From Sphingopyxis macrogoltabida (GTDB taxonomy: Bacteria > Pseudomonadota > Alphaproteobacteria > Sphingomonadales > Sphingomonadaceae): a DNA stretch of 64,000 nt. The stretch covers positions 44,481 through 108,480 of the forward strand of contig QFPJ01000008.1 in NCBI GenBank assembly GCA_003241685.1. Direction: 5' to 3'. How positions within the stretch are numbered: position 1 is the stretch's first letter; each line of letters begins with the position of its first letter. Under the pieces are notes generated by a model. The model worked only from the letters and a program-made list of their open reading frames with translations. It did no database searches and was not told the origin of the DNA. Position numbers and translations under genes: made by a program. Shown piece after piece: positions 25,399 to 34,308 of this stretch.

Positions 25399-28300
25399 TC
25401 AGGGGCGGTCGGCTTCCCACCAATAGGGCTGGCGTTTGCGATCGCCCGTCTCCACCTCGTTCATGGTGAGCGGGTCATAGAGCCGCCCGCCCAGCATCAC
25501 GCGGTGAATACGTTCGGTGTTGCGGATATCCTGCGTCGGATCGGCGTCGAGAATGATGAGGTCGGCCAGCTTTCCAGCCTCCAGCGACCCGACGTCGCGG
25601 GCATAGCCGAGCGCGGTCGCGGGCATGATCGTCGCGGCGCGCAGGGCATCGACATTGCTCCACCCCCCGCGCACGAACGACCAGATTTCCCAATGCGCGC
25701 CCAGGCCCGCCTGCTGCCCGTGGGCGCCGATCGAGACCATGCGGCCCGCATCGGCGATCTTCTTGGCCTGGCGGGCCGAATCGTCGTCGACATAATCGCC
25801 TTCCGGCGCGATCACGCGGCGCTTGTTGTTCGCCGCCAATTCGGTGGGCGGCGCATGGCGCGACAGAATCGGATGCTCCCACACATTGGTATGCGCCCGC
25901 CAATAGGGATCGCCGGCGGGCCCGCCATAGGTCACGACCAGGGTCGGCGTATAATCGACCTGCGTCTGGCCCCAGAGCTGGACCAGATCCTGATAGAAGA
26001 CATGCAGCGGAATATTATGCTCGACCGTCGTATTGCCGTCCTGGATCAGCGACACGTCCATCGTATAGAGCGACCCGCCCTCGGGCACGACCGCCATGCC
26101 TTCGGCCTGCGCCGCCTTGACGACCATCTGGCGCTGCTCGCGGCGCGGCTGGTTGTAATTCTTGACGCTGTGCGCGCCCTGCGCCTTCAGGCGGCGGACA
26201 TGCGCCAGCGCGTCGTCATAGCCGTTGATGTCGGCATAGACGCCCGCCGCCTTGGCGCCATAGATGATCTCGCCGGTCGAAAAGATGCGCGGCGCCAGGA
26301 TCAGGCCCGCGCGCTGCATTTCGGACGATACGAAGATTTCCGATGCGCGCGAGGACGGGTTGTGGCTCGTCGTCGTACCCATCGCCAGATTGGCGATTTC
26401 CGACCAGTTCTGCTGCGGCACGAGTTCGTCGCTGCCGTGCGGGCCGTGGGCGTGGGCATCGACGAAGCCGGGGACGATCGTCTTGCCCGCGGCGTCGATG
26501 GTGCGGGTGCCCGCCGGAACGGTCAGCGTGCCCGCCGATCCCACGGCCGCGATCCGGTCGCCTTCGATCAGGATAGCGCCATTGTCGATGATGCCGCCGT
26601 CGGCGCCGGCCATCGTGACGATGCGGGCGCCGGTGATCAGCACGGCGCCGCCCGGACGCGCGGCGTCGCGGGTCATCGACAACGACACGCCATCGGTCGG
26701 CGGGACGAATTTCGCGGCCTTGTCGTCGGTGGGCGCCGAGGCGAACATTTGCGACAGGTCGGCGCTCATCAGCGTCGGCCCGCGCGTCCAGTGCAGGCGG
26801 CTACCGCCGTTCGACCAGTGCATATACTCTGCGCCGCTGCCGCTGACCCGCGTGACGGGCAAAGCGCCGCTCTTGGTGCCCAGCGTCACATCCTGTCCGC
26901 CGGGCATCAGCGGGGTGACATAGGCGTCGTAATTCTGCCGAAAGGCCAGCGTGCGGCCGTCGGGCGACACCTCGTAATCGCTGACCAGATCGCCGCTGGC
27001 GTGAACGCGCTTGTCCTGCCCGTGCAGGTCGGTGCTGACGAGCTGGCTCTTGCCGTCGGCGGCGGTGATCATGAACAATCGGTCGTTCGCGGTGCCGAAC
27101 TGCGGCTTGGCGCCATCCGATGCCACGCGTTCGGGGGCGCCGCCGGTTGCCGCGACGCGGTAGATGCCGGGGTCGTCGCCCCAGCGCGTCGACGTCAAGC
27201 CGCCGCCGCCGCGCCGTTCGAACACGATCGTCCGCCCGTCGGGCGAAAAGCGCGGTTCGGCATAGTGACCCGGCACGCTCGTCACCTTGCGCGACGCCCC
27301 GCCGCCCGCGCCGACGACATGGACTTCGCCCAGCCCGGCATCGGTCCAGCGCACGAAGACGACCGACTTGCCGTCGCGCGACCAGCTCGGCCAGGCTTCC
27401 ATCGCGGCATCGTTCGTGCCGGTCAGCCGCCGCGCGGAGCCGCCCGTCGCGGGTTTGGTCCACAGTTTGCCCAGGGTTTCGAAGACGACGGTGCGACCGT
27501 CGGGCGATACTTCGGCCCAGCGCGGCATCCGCGTTTCGAAGCGGTCGGGCGCCACCGCGACCGCCGGATGCGTGGCGTCGACGATCACGCGGTCGTCGTC
27601 GATGGCGAAGGGAATGACGCTTGCCTCGCCGCCGCCTGCGCCCACGCGGCGCAGCTTGCCGCCCGCCCAGAACAGGATGTCCCGGCTGTCGGGGGTCCAT
27701 GCCATGTTGGGATAGACGCCGGTCACCGCCCAGGTTTCCTGCACGTCCTGATCGAGCGCGTCATACAGCTTGCGTTCGGCGCCCGACGCCAGATCCTTGA
27801 CATACAGCTTCGACTGCGTGCCCTCGCGCCGCACGAAGGCCAGCGTCTTGCCATCGGGCGAAGGGGTCGGGCGTACCGCGCCGCCGGGCCCGGAGGCGGC
27901 GGTGCTGATTTCCCCGTCGTTCAGCGCATAGCGTTCGATATGGAACAGATCGGTGTTGCTGTCCTGTGCATATTCGAAGATCGGCCCCGGCGTGACGTTG
28001 CGGGTGTAATAGACGCTCTGGCCATCGGGCGCGAAGATCGGTTCGCCCAGTTCCTTTTGATGGCGTTCGTTGGGTTTCTTGACCAGCGGCACGCCCTGAC
28101 CGCCGGACACATGATAGATCCAGACTTCGCCGGTGCCGAGCGAACGCGCGGTGGTGAAATGCTTCTTGGCGACGATGAACTGGCCGTCGGGGCTCCAGCT
28201 CGGCTGGTTGAGCAGGCGAAACTCTTCCTTGCTGAGCTGCTTCTTGTCGCTGCCGTCGCGGTTCATGATCCAGATATTGTCGCCGCCGCCGCGATCGGAG

Positions 28301-28647
28301 ACGAAGGCGATGCGGCTGCCGTCGGGCGAAAAGCGCGGCTGATGCTCGAACGCCAGCCCTTCGGCGATACGCGTCGGCGTGCCGCCCGCGATGGGCATGG
28401 TATAGATGTCGCCAAGCAGGTCGAAGGCGATCGTGCGGCCGTCGGGCGCGACGTCGACGTTCATCCAGCTGCCTTCGTCGACGCGGATCGGAACCGTGCG
28501 CGTCGCCATGCCGGGCGGCGCATTGACATCCCATTTTTCGGGCTTGGCGTCGGGGGCAGGAGCTGTTTCCGGCGTCGCGGCGGTTTGCGCCCATGCCGAA
28601 GTCGAACAGGTCAGAGCCGCCACAAGGGCGAGAGCGAAGCGCGCCAT
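25399..28647 (-). CDS. Secreted TolB-type beta-propeller amidohydrolase
   Basis: This 1082-residue protein has a signal peptide (residues 1-20, ending SAWAQ). A long run of WD40-like PD40 repeats follows, with recurring FSPDGxRIAF motifs (for example around SPDGSRIAFVSDRGG, WSPDGQF and SPDGRTIVF). From about residue 690 there is an amidohydrolase domain with GAILIEGDRIAAVG, the HxH metal motif in VDAHAHGPHGSDEL, and a C-terminal GSLEAGKLADLIILD. It is probably a periplasmic metallohydrolase (peptidase or dipeptidase-like). Substrate unknown. It is isolated and flanked by the tRNA and a divergent CoA-transferase gene. Confidence 0.9.
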   Translation of the reverse strand: MARFALALVAALTCSTSAWAQTAATPETAPAPDAKPEKWDVNAPPGMATRTVPIRVDEGSWMNVDVAPDGRTIAFDLLGDIYTMPIAGGTPTRIAEGLAFEHQPRFSPDGSRIAFVSDRGGGDNIWIMNRDGSDKKQLSKEEFRLLNQPSWSPDGQFIVAKKHFTTARSLGTGEVWIYHVSGGQGVPLVKKPNERHQKELGEPIFAPDGQSVYYTRNVTPGPIFEYAQDSNTDLFHIERYALNDGEISTAASGPGGAVRPTPSPDGKTLAFVRREGTQSKLYVKDLASGAERKLYDALDQDVQETWAVTGVYPNMAWTPDSRDILFWAGGKLRRVGAGGGEASVIPFAIDDDRVIVDATHPAVAVAPDRFETRMPRWAEVSPDGRTVVFETLGKLWTKPATGGSARRLTGTNDAAMEAWPSWSRDGKSVVFVRWTDAGLGEVHVVGAGGGASRKVTSVPGHYAEPRFSPDGRTIVFERRGGGGLTSTRWGDDPGIYRVAATGGAPERVASDGAKPQFGTANDRLFMITAADGKSQLVSTDLHGQDKRVHASGDLVSDYEVSPDGRTLAFRQNYDAYVTPLMPGGQDVTLGTKSGALPVTRVSGSGAEYMHWSNGGSRLHWTRGPTLMSADLSQMFASAPTDDKAAKFVPPTDGVSLSMTRDAARPGGAVLITGARIVTMAGADGGIIDNGAILIEGDRIAAVGSAGTLTVPAGTRTIDAAGKTIVPGFVDAHAHGPHGSDELVPQQNWSEIANLAMGTTTSHNPSSRASEIFVSSEMQRAGLILAPRIFSTGEIIYGAKAAGVYADINGYDDALAHVRRLKAQGAHSVKNYNQPRREQRQMVVKAAQAEGMAVVPEGGSLYTMDVSLIQDGNTTVEHNIPLHVFYQDLVQLWGQTQVDYTPTLVVTYGGPAGDPYWRAHTNVWEHPILSRHAPPTELAANNKRRVIAPEGDYVDDDSARQAKKIADAGRMVSIGAHGQQAGLGAHWEIWSFVRGGWSNVDALRAATIMPATALGYARDVGSLEAGKLADLIILDADPTQDIRNTERIHRVMLGGRLYDPLTMNEVETGDRKRQPYWWEADRP

Positions 28648-28807
28648 GATATTATCCCCGTTTGAAATGATCGGTCGATCTTATGGGCTTGGCGCCCACT
28701 TGCAAGCGAAGCCTTTCGACAAAGGCGCTGGCCGGGTCGACGGGCGACTGCTAGCCCGGTGATCGACCGCGCAAGCAGACGGCGGCGACGTCAGGGAGAG
28801 AGCGTTC

Positions 28808-29986
28808 GTGCCTTTGACCGGAATCCGCGTCCTCGATTTCGGGCGCTACATCGCCGGGCCGTATCTCGGCGCGCTGCTCGCCGACTATGGCGCCGACGTC
28901 ATCCGCATCGAGGCACCCGGCGGCAACGAGGACCGCTTTTCGGTGCCCGTCGCCGGGGATGGTTCGGGCGCGATGTTCCTCCAGATGAATCGCGGCAAGC
29001 GCGGCCTGACGCTGAAGCCGGGGAGCGAGGCGGGCCGCGGGATCGTCCGGCGGCTGGTCGGCACCGCCGATGTCGTCATCGCCAACATGCCCGACGACGC
29101 GCTCGTCCGGCTGGGGCTCGACTATCCGACCTTGGCGGCGCTCCGCCCCGAAATCATTCTCGTCACCGCATCGGCCTATGGCCATGAGGGGCCGCTGGCA
29201 CAGCATGTCGGCTTCGATGCGGTCGGACAGGCGATGTCGGGCGCGGTGACGCTTGGCGGGCATGACGGCACGCCGGCCCGCGCGCAGGTCAATTATGTCG
29301 ATTTCACCACCGCGCTGCATGGCGCCTTCGGCGTCATGCTGGCGCTGCGTGAGCGCGAGCGGACGGGGCGGGGGCAACGGGTGTCGGGGTCGCTGCTCGG
29401 AAGCGCGCTGGCGATTTCCAACGGGCTGACGATCGATCAGGCGATGAACGGAGTCGATCGCGGCATGATGGGCAATCGCGCCTTCAGCTCGGGCCCGACC
29501 GACATTTTCGCGACCCGCGACGGATGGGTGATGACGCAGGTCGTCGGCAATCCGATCTTCGCGCGCTGGGCGCGGATCGTCGGGCATTCGGACCTGATCG
29601 ACGATCCGCGTTTCGCATCCGACATCCTGCGCGGCGAGCATGGCGCGCATCTCAGCGCGATCATGGCGGACTGGTGCGCGGCCCGGACCAGCGCCGAGGT
29701 TCTGGCGACGCTCGGCGAAGCCCGGGTGCCGGTGGGCGAGGTGCTGAGGCCGTCGCAGGCACTGGCGCATCCCCAGGTCGTCGCAACCGGTCTGGCGGAA
29801 GACATGGCCTATCCGTCCGCCGCGACGCCGGCGCCGGTCGTGCGGGCGCCGATCACTTTGTCGCACGCCGCCAAGGCGCCGATCGCGTCCGCACCGCAAC
29901 TGGGCGAACATAGCGACGCCATCCTGACCGAACTGGGTTATGATCCCACGGAGATTGCGGCGTTGCGGGCCGAAGGGATTATTTGA
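28808..29986 (+). CDS. CaiB/BaiF (class III) CoA-transferase
   Basis: This 392-residue protein starts at GTG. It has the class III features GIRVLDFGRYIAGPYLGALLADYGADVIRIE, NRGKRGLTL (CoA binding), the catalytic Asp region in VNYVDFTTALHGAFGVMLAL and a C-terminal LGEHSDAILTELGY. It transfers CoA between acyl donors; the acceptor is unknown. The gene begins 160 bases after the divergent amidohydrolase. The next gene on the same strand is yghU, with a TetR-like palindrome in the gap. Confidence 0.92.
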   Translation: MPLTGIRVLDFGRYIAGPYLGALLADYGADVIRIEAPGGNEDRFSVPVAGDGSGAMFLQMNRGKRGLTLKPGSEAGRGIVRRLVGTADVVIANMPDDALVRLGLDYPTLAALRPEIILVTASAYGHEGPLAQHVGFDAVGQAMSGAVTLGGHDGTPARAQVNYVDFTTALHGAFGVMLALRERERTGRGQRVSGSLLGSALAISNGLTIDQAMNGVDRGMMGNRAFSSGPTDIFATRDGWVMTQVVGNPIFARWARIVGHSDLIDDPRFASDILRGEHGAHLSAIMADWCAARTSAEVLATLGEARVPVGEVLRPSQALAHPQVVATGLAEDMAYPSAATPAPVVRAPITLSHAAKAPIASAPQLGEHSDAILTELGYDPTEIAALRAEGII

Positions 29987-30023
29987 CGCGCCGCGGGTGG
30001 ACGCGGGCGCCATCGATGATTAA

Positions 30024-30037
30024 ATACCGATCAGTAT
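30024..30037 (+). promoter_or_regulatory. Near-perfect ATAC-N6-GTAT palindrome, possible TetR operator
   Basis: ATACCGATCAGTAT is a dyad with 12 of 14 positions symmetric, in the 74-base gap between the CoA-transferase and yghU genes. The form resembles operators of TetR-family repressors such as those of the DhaR and AcuR kind. No tetR gene is adjacent, so the regulator would be encoded elsewhere. Confidence 0.5.
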
Positions 30038-30060
30038 AGAATCAGGACAGGATAGCGACG

Positions 30061-30945
30061 ATGAGCGACAACGCCGAATATGCACCCCCGAAAATCTGGA
30101 CCTGGGACCGCGAGAGCGGCGGGCGCTTCGCCAATATCAACCGCCCCATCGCCGGACCGACGCACGACAAGGACCTGCCCATCGGCCGGCATCCGCTCCA
30201 GCTTTATTCGCTGGGAACGCCGAACGGGGTGAAAGTCACCGTGATGCTGGAGGAATTGCTGGCGGCGGGCCATGGCGGCGCCGAATATGATGCCTGGCTG
30301 ATCAACATCGGCGAGGGCGACCAGTTTTCCAGCGGTTTCGTCGATGCCAATCCGAACAGCAAGATTCCGGCGCTGGTCGATCGCGGCGGGGACACGCCGA
30401 TCCGCGTGTTCGAATCGGGCGCGATCCTGATCCATCTGGCGGAAAAATTCGGGGCCTTTCTGCCCGTCGATGCCGCGAAACGCGCCGAAACGCTGTCCTG
30501 GCTGATGTGGCAGATGGGCAGCGCGCCATTCCTGGGCGGCGGCTTCGGCCACTTTTACGCCTATGCGCCGACGAAGCAGGAATATCCGATCAACCGCTAC
30601 GCGATGGAGGTGAAGCGCCAGATGGACGTGCTCGACCGCCGGCTCGCGGATCAGGAATATATCGCGGGCGCGGATTACACGATCGCAGACATGGCGATCT
30701 GGCCCTGGTACGGCGCGCTCGCCAAGGGGCTGGTCTACGAAGCGGGCGAGTTTCTGCAGGTGCAGGATTACAAGCATGTCCAGCGGTGGACCGATCAGGT
30801 CGCGGCACGCCCGGCGGTGAAGCGCGGCCGCATGGTCAATCGCGTGACGGGCGATCCGGCCAGCCAGCTTCGCGAACGCCATGACGCCTCCGACTTCGAT
30901 CTGCGCACGCAGGACAAGCTGGAGGCCGCGGCGGCGGAGGAATGA
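30061..30945 (+). CDS. yghU: Glutathione-dependent disulfide-bond oxidoreductase YghU
   Basis: This 294-residue protein has an N-terminal extension (WTWDRESGGRFANINRPIAGPTHDK) and the thioredoxin fold with YSLGTPNGVKVTVMLEELL, NPNSKIPALVDR and ESGAILIHLAEKFG. A C-terminal helical domain with DYTIADMAIWPWY follows. YghU binds two glutathiones and reduces disulfides. The NINRPIAG motif and length (288 aa in E. coli) are diagnostic. The gene is monocistronic as far as can be seen, with the dyad operator 23 bases upstream of the ATG. Confidence 0.93.
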   Translation: MSDNAEYAPPKIWTWDRESGGRFANINRPIAGPTHDKDLPIGRHPLQLYSLGTPNGVKVTVMLEELLAAGHGGAEYDAWLINIGEGDQFSSGFVDANPNSKIPALVDRGGDTPIRVFESGAILIHLAEKFGAFLPVDAAKRAETLSWLMWQMGSAPFLGGGFGHFYAYAPTKQEYPINRYAMEVKRQMDVLDRRLADQEYIAGADYTIADMAIWPWYGALAKGLVYEAGEFLQVQDYKHVQRWTDQVAARPAVKRGRMVNRVTGDPASQLRERHDASDFDLRTQDKLEAAAAEE

Positions 30946-31054
30946 CAGGATTTTACCGCACCGGCGGCGCGCCGGTCAGTAAGATTTCGTCAGCAAATAC
31001 GGGCGGTGCGCCCATTCCCGTGCCGCCGCCCCCGCCGTGATGACGTAATTTGCG

Positions 31055-31060
31055 TATAAT
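31055..31060 (+). promoter_or_regulatory. Candidate -10 box upstream of the TadE gene
   Basis: A perfect TATAAT, 54 bases upstream of the TadE ATG, in an otherwise GC-rich 168-base gap. No acceptable -35 is at 16-18 bases, so it would depend on other contacts. Confidence 0.35.
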
Positions 31061-31113
31061 ATTCCCGCCATCGTCGTGATCGGGATTTCACCCCGCATCG
31101 CGATAGTGGCGGC

Positions 31114-31554
31114 ATGTTCGCTCATCCAGACTTGCCGCGGCGCCATCGCGCCATCGCCCGCCGTCTCTTGCGTAACCAGCGCGCGGCGGCGGTCGTCGAA
31201 ATGGCGCTCGTCCTGCCGCTGCTGCTGACCCTGCTCGTCGGCATCCTGGTCTATGGCCAATATTATATGATCGCCCATGCGGTGCAGCAGGCGGCGAACG
31301 ACGGCGCCCGCGCCGCGCTGGTCGGCCTCGACGCCGCGGATCGCGACGTCATCGCCCGACGTGTCGCGACGCGCAGCCTGCAAAGCTTCGCCGGCGATGG
31401 CGTGCCCGCGGTCAGCGTGTCCGAAACGACCGACGCGATCACCGTCGCCGTCGCCTACACCGTGCCGCCCGACAGCTTCGCGCGCACCGCCTTCGTCCCC
31501 ATTCCCGATTCGGTCGTGCGCGCCCGCGCGACGTTCGAACTGCCGGTGGATTGA
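31114..31554 (+). CDS. TadE-like pilus-assembly pseudopilin
   Basis: This 146-residue protein has a short basic N-terminus, then RAAAVVEMALVLPLLLTLLVGILVYG with the Glu5-like Glu of type IV prepilins (AAVVEMALVLPLLL), followed by an extracytoplasmic domain. TadE-type minor pseudopilins are processed by TadV. None of the other tad genes (cpaE, cpaF, tadB, tadC) lies in the window, so this pair is orphaned. ATG 31114 precedes a weak ribosome site. The TadG-like gene starts 2 bases after its stop. Confidence 0.8.
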   Translation: MFAHPDLPRRHRAIARRLLRNQRAAAVVEMALVLPLLLTLLVGILVYGQYYMIAHAVQQAANDGARAALVGLDAADRDVIARRVATRSLQSFAGDGVPAVSVSETTDAITVAVAYTVPPDSFARTAFVPIPDSVVRARATFELPVD

Positions 31555-31556
31555 CC

Positions 31557-33176
31557 ATGGTCCAGACATTGCACGCATCCCGCCTGTTTCGCGATCGCCG
31601 TGGCGGCGTCAGCATCGTCACCGCCTTTGCGATGACGATGCTGATCGGTTCGGCCGCCTTCGCGGTCGATGTCGGATCGCTCTACCTCGACCGCCGCAAG
31701 CTGCAGGGCATCGCCGACGCCGCCGCGCTGGCCGCCGCGGCGCAGCCGAGCGAAGGACTGACCGCCGCGCGGCGCGTCGTCACCGCCAATTGCGACTGCG
31801 GGATCATGATCACCGAACTGGCCGGCGGCACATACGCGCCCGACCGGGACAAGCCCGCCGAAAGCCGTTTCACGCCGGGCGGCACATCGCCGAATGCGGT
31901 GCGGGTGACGCTGGCGCAGGAACGGCCGCTGTTCTTCGGGCGCCTGCTGACCGGACGAACCGGCATGATCCGGGTCAGCGCGACCGGCGCGCGGCAGGGC
32001 TATGCCGCCTTCTCGCTGGGCTCGCGCGTCGCCGCCGTCCATGGCGGGCTGCCCAATGCGTTGCTCTCCGCACTGACCGGCAGCCAGGTCAATCTGTCGG
32101 TGATGGATTATGAAGCACTCGCCAGCGCCGACATCGATCTTCTCGCCTTTTCCGACGCGCTGCGGACCGAGGTGGGCGCCGATGTGCTGACCTTTGGCCA
32201 GACGCTCGATACCGAAGTGACGCTGCCGCAACTGCTGTCGGCGCTGGCGAAGGCGTCGGACGGCCGCGTCGCCGACACGCTCGAATATCTTGCCGACCGG
32301 GCGTTGCCGCGCACGCTGATTCCTTCGCGCGCGATCGACCTGGGTCCGCGTTCGTCGAGCATCCGGATCGACGGCGCCAATCCGGTCAACGTCAACGCCA
32401 ATGATCTGCTCCGCGCGATGCTGGGCCTCGCCAACGGCAACCGCCAGCTCGACCTGTCGGTCGCCAGCGAACTGCCCGGCGGGTCGGGGGTCGATGTCGC
32501 GCTGATCATCGGCGAACCGCCCGCCGATTCGCCGCTGATCGCCGTGACCGACATGGAGGATGTCGTCGTCCGCACCGCGCAGACCCGGCTCAAGCTGGAA
32601 ACCCGCGTGGCGACGCCGCTCGCCTCCGTCGACGTCCCGCTGCTGGTCGAACTGGGCTCCGCGTCGGCCCGGCTGACCGATATTGATTGCGGGGCAGGGC
32701 AGGGGGCATCGTTGGGCGTCACGACGTCACCGGCGATGGTGGCGATCGGCAAGGTCGACGATTCGACCTTTCGCAACATGCAGCGGCCGCTGAAACCCGA
32801 AACCGCGCGCTTGCTGCGCCTGCCGCTCGCCAGCGTCGATGCGAAGGCCGAACTGGTGCTGTCCGACCTGGCCGAACAGCCGCTGCATTTCACGCGCGAC
32901 GATATCGACAGCGGGCGGATGAAGACGGTCGAAAGCGGCGGACTGGTTGCAGGCGCCGCCCGGTCGCTGACCGATGGCATCGACCTGCGCGTCAACATCC
33001 TGGGCATCGGGCTGACCAGCAAGCTGCTGACCGATGTCGTCGGCGGTGCGCTGGGGCTGGCGGCGCCCGCGCTCGACGGCGTCTTGTCGAGCGTCACCGG
33101 CCTGCTCGGCGTGCACCTGGGGGAAGCCGATGCGCGGGTCAACGCGCTGCGCTGCGGCCGCACGCGGCTCGTCTGA
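31557..33176 (+). CDS. TadG-like pilus-assembly protein
   Basis: This 539-residue protein begins RLFRDRRGGVSIVTAFAMTMLIGSAAFAVDVGSLYLDRRKLQGIADAAALAAA, the TadG N-terminus (one transmembrane anchor plus DAAALA). A large extracytoplasmic region of 400+ residues follows, with strand-rich sequence but no von Willebrand type A MIDAS motif visible. Start at ATG 31557; a TTG two codons earlier overlaps the tadE stop. It may be a cell-surface anchor working with TadE. Confidence 0.8.
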   Translation: MVQTLHASRLFRDRRGGVSIVTAFAMTMLIGSAAFAVDVGSLYLDRRKLQGIADAAALAAAAQPSEGLTAARRVVTANCDCGIMITELAGGTYAPDRDKPAESRFTPGGTSPNAVRVTLAQERPLFFGRLLTGRTGMIRVSATGARQGYAAFSLGSRVAAVHGGLPNALLSALTGSQVNLSVMDYEALASADIDLLAFSDALRTEVGADVLTFGQTLDTEVTLPQLLSALAKASDGRVADTLEYLADRALPRTLIPSRAIDLGPRSSSIRIDGANPVNVNANDLLRAMLGLANGNRQLDLSVASELPGGSGVDVALIIGEPPADSPLIAVTDMEDVVVRTAQTRLKLETRVATPLASVDVPLLVELGSASARLTDIDCGAGQGASLGVTTSPAMVAIGKVDDSTFRNMQRPLKPETARLLRLPLASVDAKAELVLSDLAEQPLHFTRDDIDSGRMKTVESGGLVAGAARSLTDGIDLRVNILGIGLTSKLLTDVVGGALGLAAPALDGVLSSVTGLLGVHLGEADARVNALRCGRTRLV

Positions 33177-33274
33177 CCGCGCCATCATCGTCCGAAACGG
33201 CGCCGCGGCGGACAGGGTATCCGGCCCGCTGCGCCATCTTTGCCCCATAAGATGGAGTCAGCGGGAGGACGGAC

Positions 33275-34154
33275 ATGGCCCCACAGGAACCCCAGCGCGT
33301 ATCTGCGGCGGAATTCATTCGCGGCTTTGCCAGTTGGCGGCTGCGCGCCGCGCGGCGTCCGGTCGTGGTGACGCATCACGGGCGCGACGCCCATGTGCTG
33401 ATCTCGCTCGACGATTATCGCCGGCTGGGCGATCCCGTCGGGCCGACGATCAATGATCTGGACCGTTCGCGCGGCGGTGATCGAGGGGCTGCGCGACGCG
33501 GTGCTGCTCGTCGGCCGCGACGGGCGGATTGTCGCCGCCAACCCCGCCGCCTGCGACATGGTGGAGGCCGCGGCCGCCGACCTGATCGGCCGCGATCCGA
33601 TCGAGGTTCTGGGGCAGCGGCCCGACGGACCGCTGACGCTGGCGCTGGGGCGGATGCTCGGTCAGCGCGAACGCTTCTCCGCCGACATACCCGGTCTGCT
33701 GCGCCCCGGCGGGTGGATGCATGTCGACATGATCCCGGTTCCGGCGGGCGGTGCGCTGATCCTGCGCGACATCAGCGCCGCGATCGATGGCGCCGGACAG
33801 GAACTGGCGCGGCTGGCGCTGTCGGCGGCGATCGACGCGCATGGCGCGATCGGCATCGCCCGCCTGTCGGTGCGCGAGGCGGTGGAGGATGCGAACGAGG
33901 CACTGCTGGCGCTGACCGGAACCGATCCGCTGGCGATCCGCCGGGTGCGCTTTTCGGCGTTGCTGACCGCGCCGGGGCGTCCGCTCTTTGCCGAAGCGGT
34001 CGATGACATGTTCCGGTCCGGCATCCCGCGGCGGATCGAGGCCGACATGATGACGCGGTCGGGAGCCGCGGCGGCCGTCACCCTGTCGCTCGCCGAAATT
34101 CGCGGGCCCTATGCCAGCGAGGGTGCCGTCGTGACCGTCACGCCGCGCCGCTGA
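33275..34154 (+). pseudogene. Phd/YefM-like N-terminal domain plus PAS domain, split by a frame change
   Basis: Residues encoded from ATG 33275 (SAAEFIRGFASWRLRAARRPVVVTHHGRDAHVLISLDDYRRLGD, in segments) form a Phd/YefM-like antitoxin fold. From about 33460 the same frame turns into Arg-rich nonsense until 34006. The frame one base ahead encodes a convincing PAS protein (see next entry). Fused Phd-PAS proteins would be expected to read through, so a single +1 frame difference near 33455-33475 separates the two halves. Either a real frameshift, an assembly error, or overlapping genes. Both ends of the protein are otherwise conserved-looking. Confidence 0.55.
33453..34154 (+). CDS. PAS-domain protein (C-terminal half of the split gene)
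   Basis: This open frame of 233 residues contains a PAS fold: VRAAVIEGLRDAVLLVGRDGRIVAANPAACDMV, then MHVDMIPVPAGGALILRDISAAI. A second PAS-like segment follows (SVREAVEDANEALLALTG). There is no kinase, GGDEF or HTH output domain. The ATG at 33453 has no ribosome binding site, so the PAS part is probably made by frameshift or coupling from the upstream Phd-like segment. A role as a sensory partner is inference. Confidence 0.65.
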   Translation: MIWTVRAAVIEGLRDAVLLVGRDGRIVAANPAACDMVEAAAADLIGRDPIEVLGQRPDGPLTLALGRMLGQRERFSADIPGLLRPGGWMHVDMIPVPAGGALILRDISAAIDGAGQELARLALSAAIDAHGAIGIARLSVREAVEDANEALLALTGTDPLAIRRVRFSALLTAPGRPLFAEAVDDMFRSGIPRRIEADMMTRSGAAAAVTLSLAEIRGPYASEGAVVTVTPRR

Positions 34155-34252
34155 TCCTTTTTTGCCGGCCGCTCTTTTGCGGGCGGCGCTGGACAAGCCG
34201 CCATCCCCGGTTCATTTCTTGCGCACCAAAGGTTGCGAACGGCAACTTGCCG

Positions 34253-34281
34253 TTTACGTAAAGGTGAGCGGGCGATATAAA
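34253..34281 (+). promoter_or_regulatory. Promoter and dyad of the acyl-CoA dehydrogenase operon
   Basis: TTTACG (34253-34258), 17 bases, TATAAA (34276-34281), 28 bases before the ATG. A perfect 10-bp palindrome TTTACGTAAA (34253-34262) overlaps the -35 box, suited to a repressor or a MerR-type activator, families known to control acyl-CoA degradation genes. Which regulator is unknown. Confidence 0.55.
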
Positions 34282-34308
34282 AGCGCCAACGCCCAAGGGA
34301 GAATCACG

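Noticed and set aside
25198..28665. A 1155-codon open frame antisense to the amidohydrolase gene
   Set aside because: It lacks any domain, its Arg/Gly/Ala-rich composition is that of a GC-rich antisense frame, and the opposite strand holds a well-formed enzyme.
30960..30976. ACCGGC-N5-GCCGGT hairpin after yghU as a terminator
   Set aside because: No T-tract follows; the plus-strand continuation is CAGTAAG.
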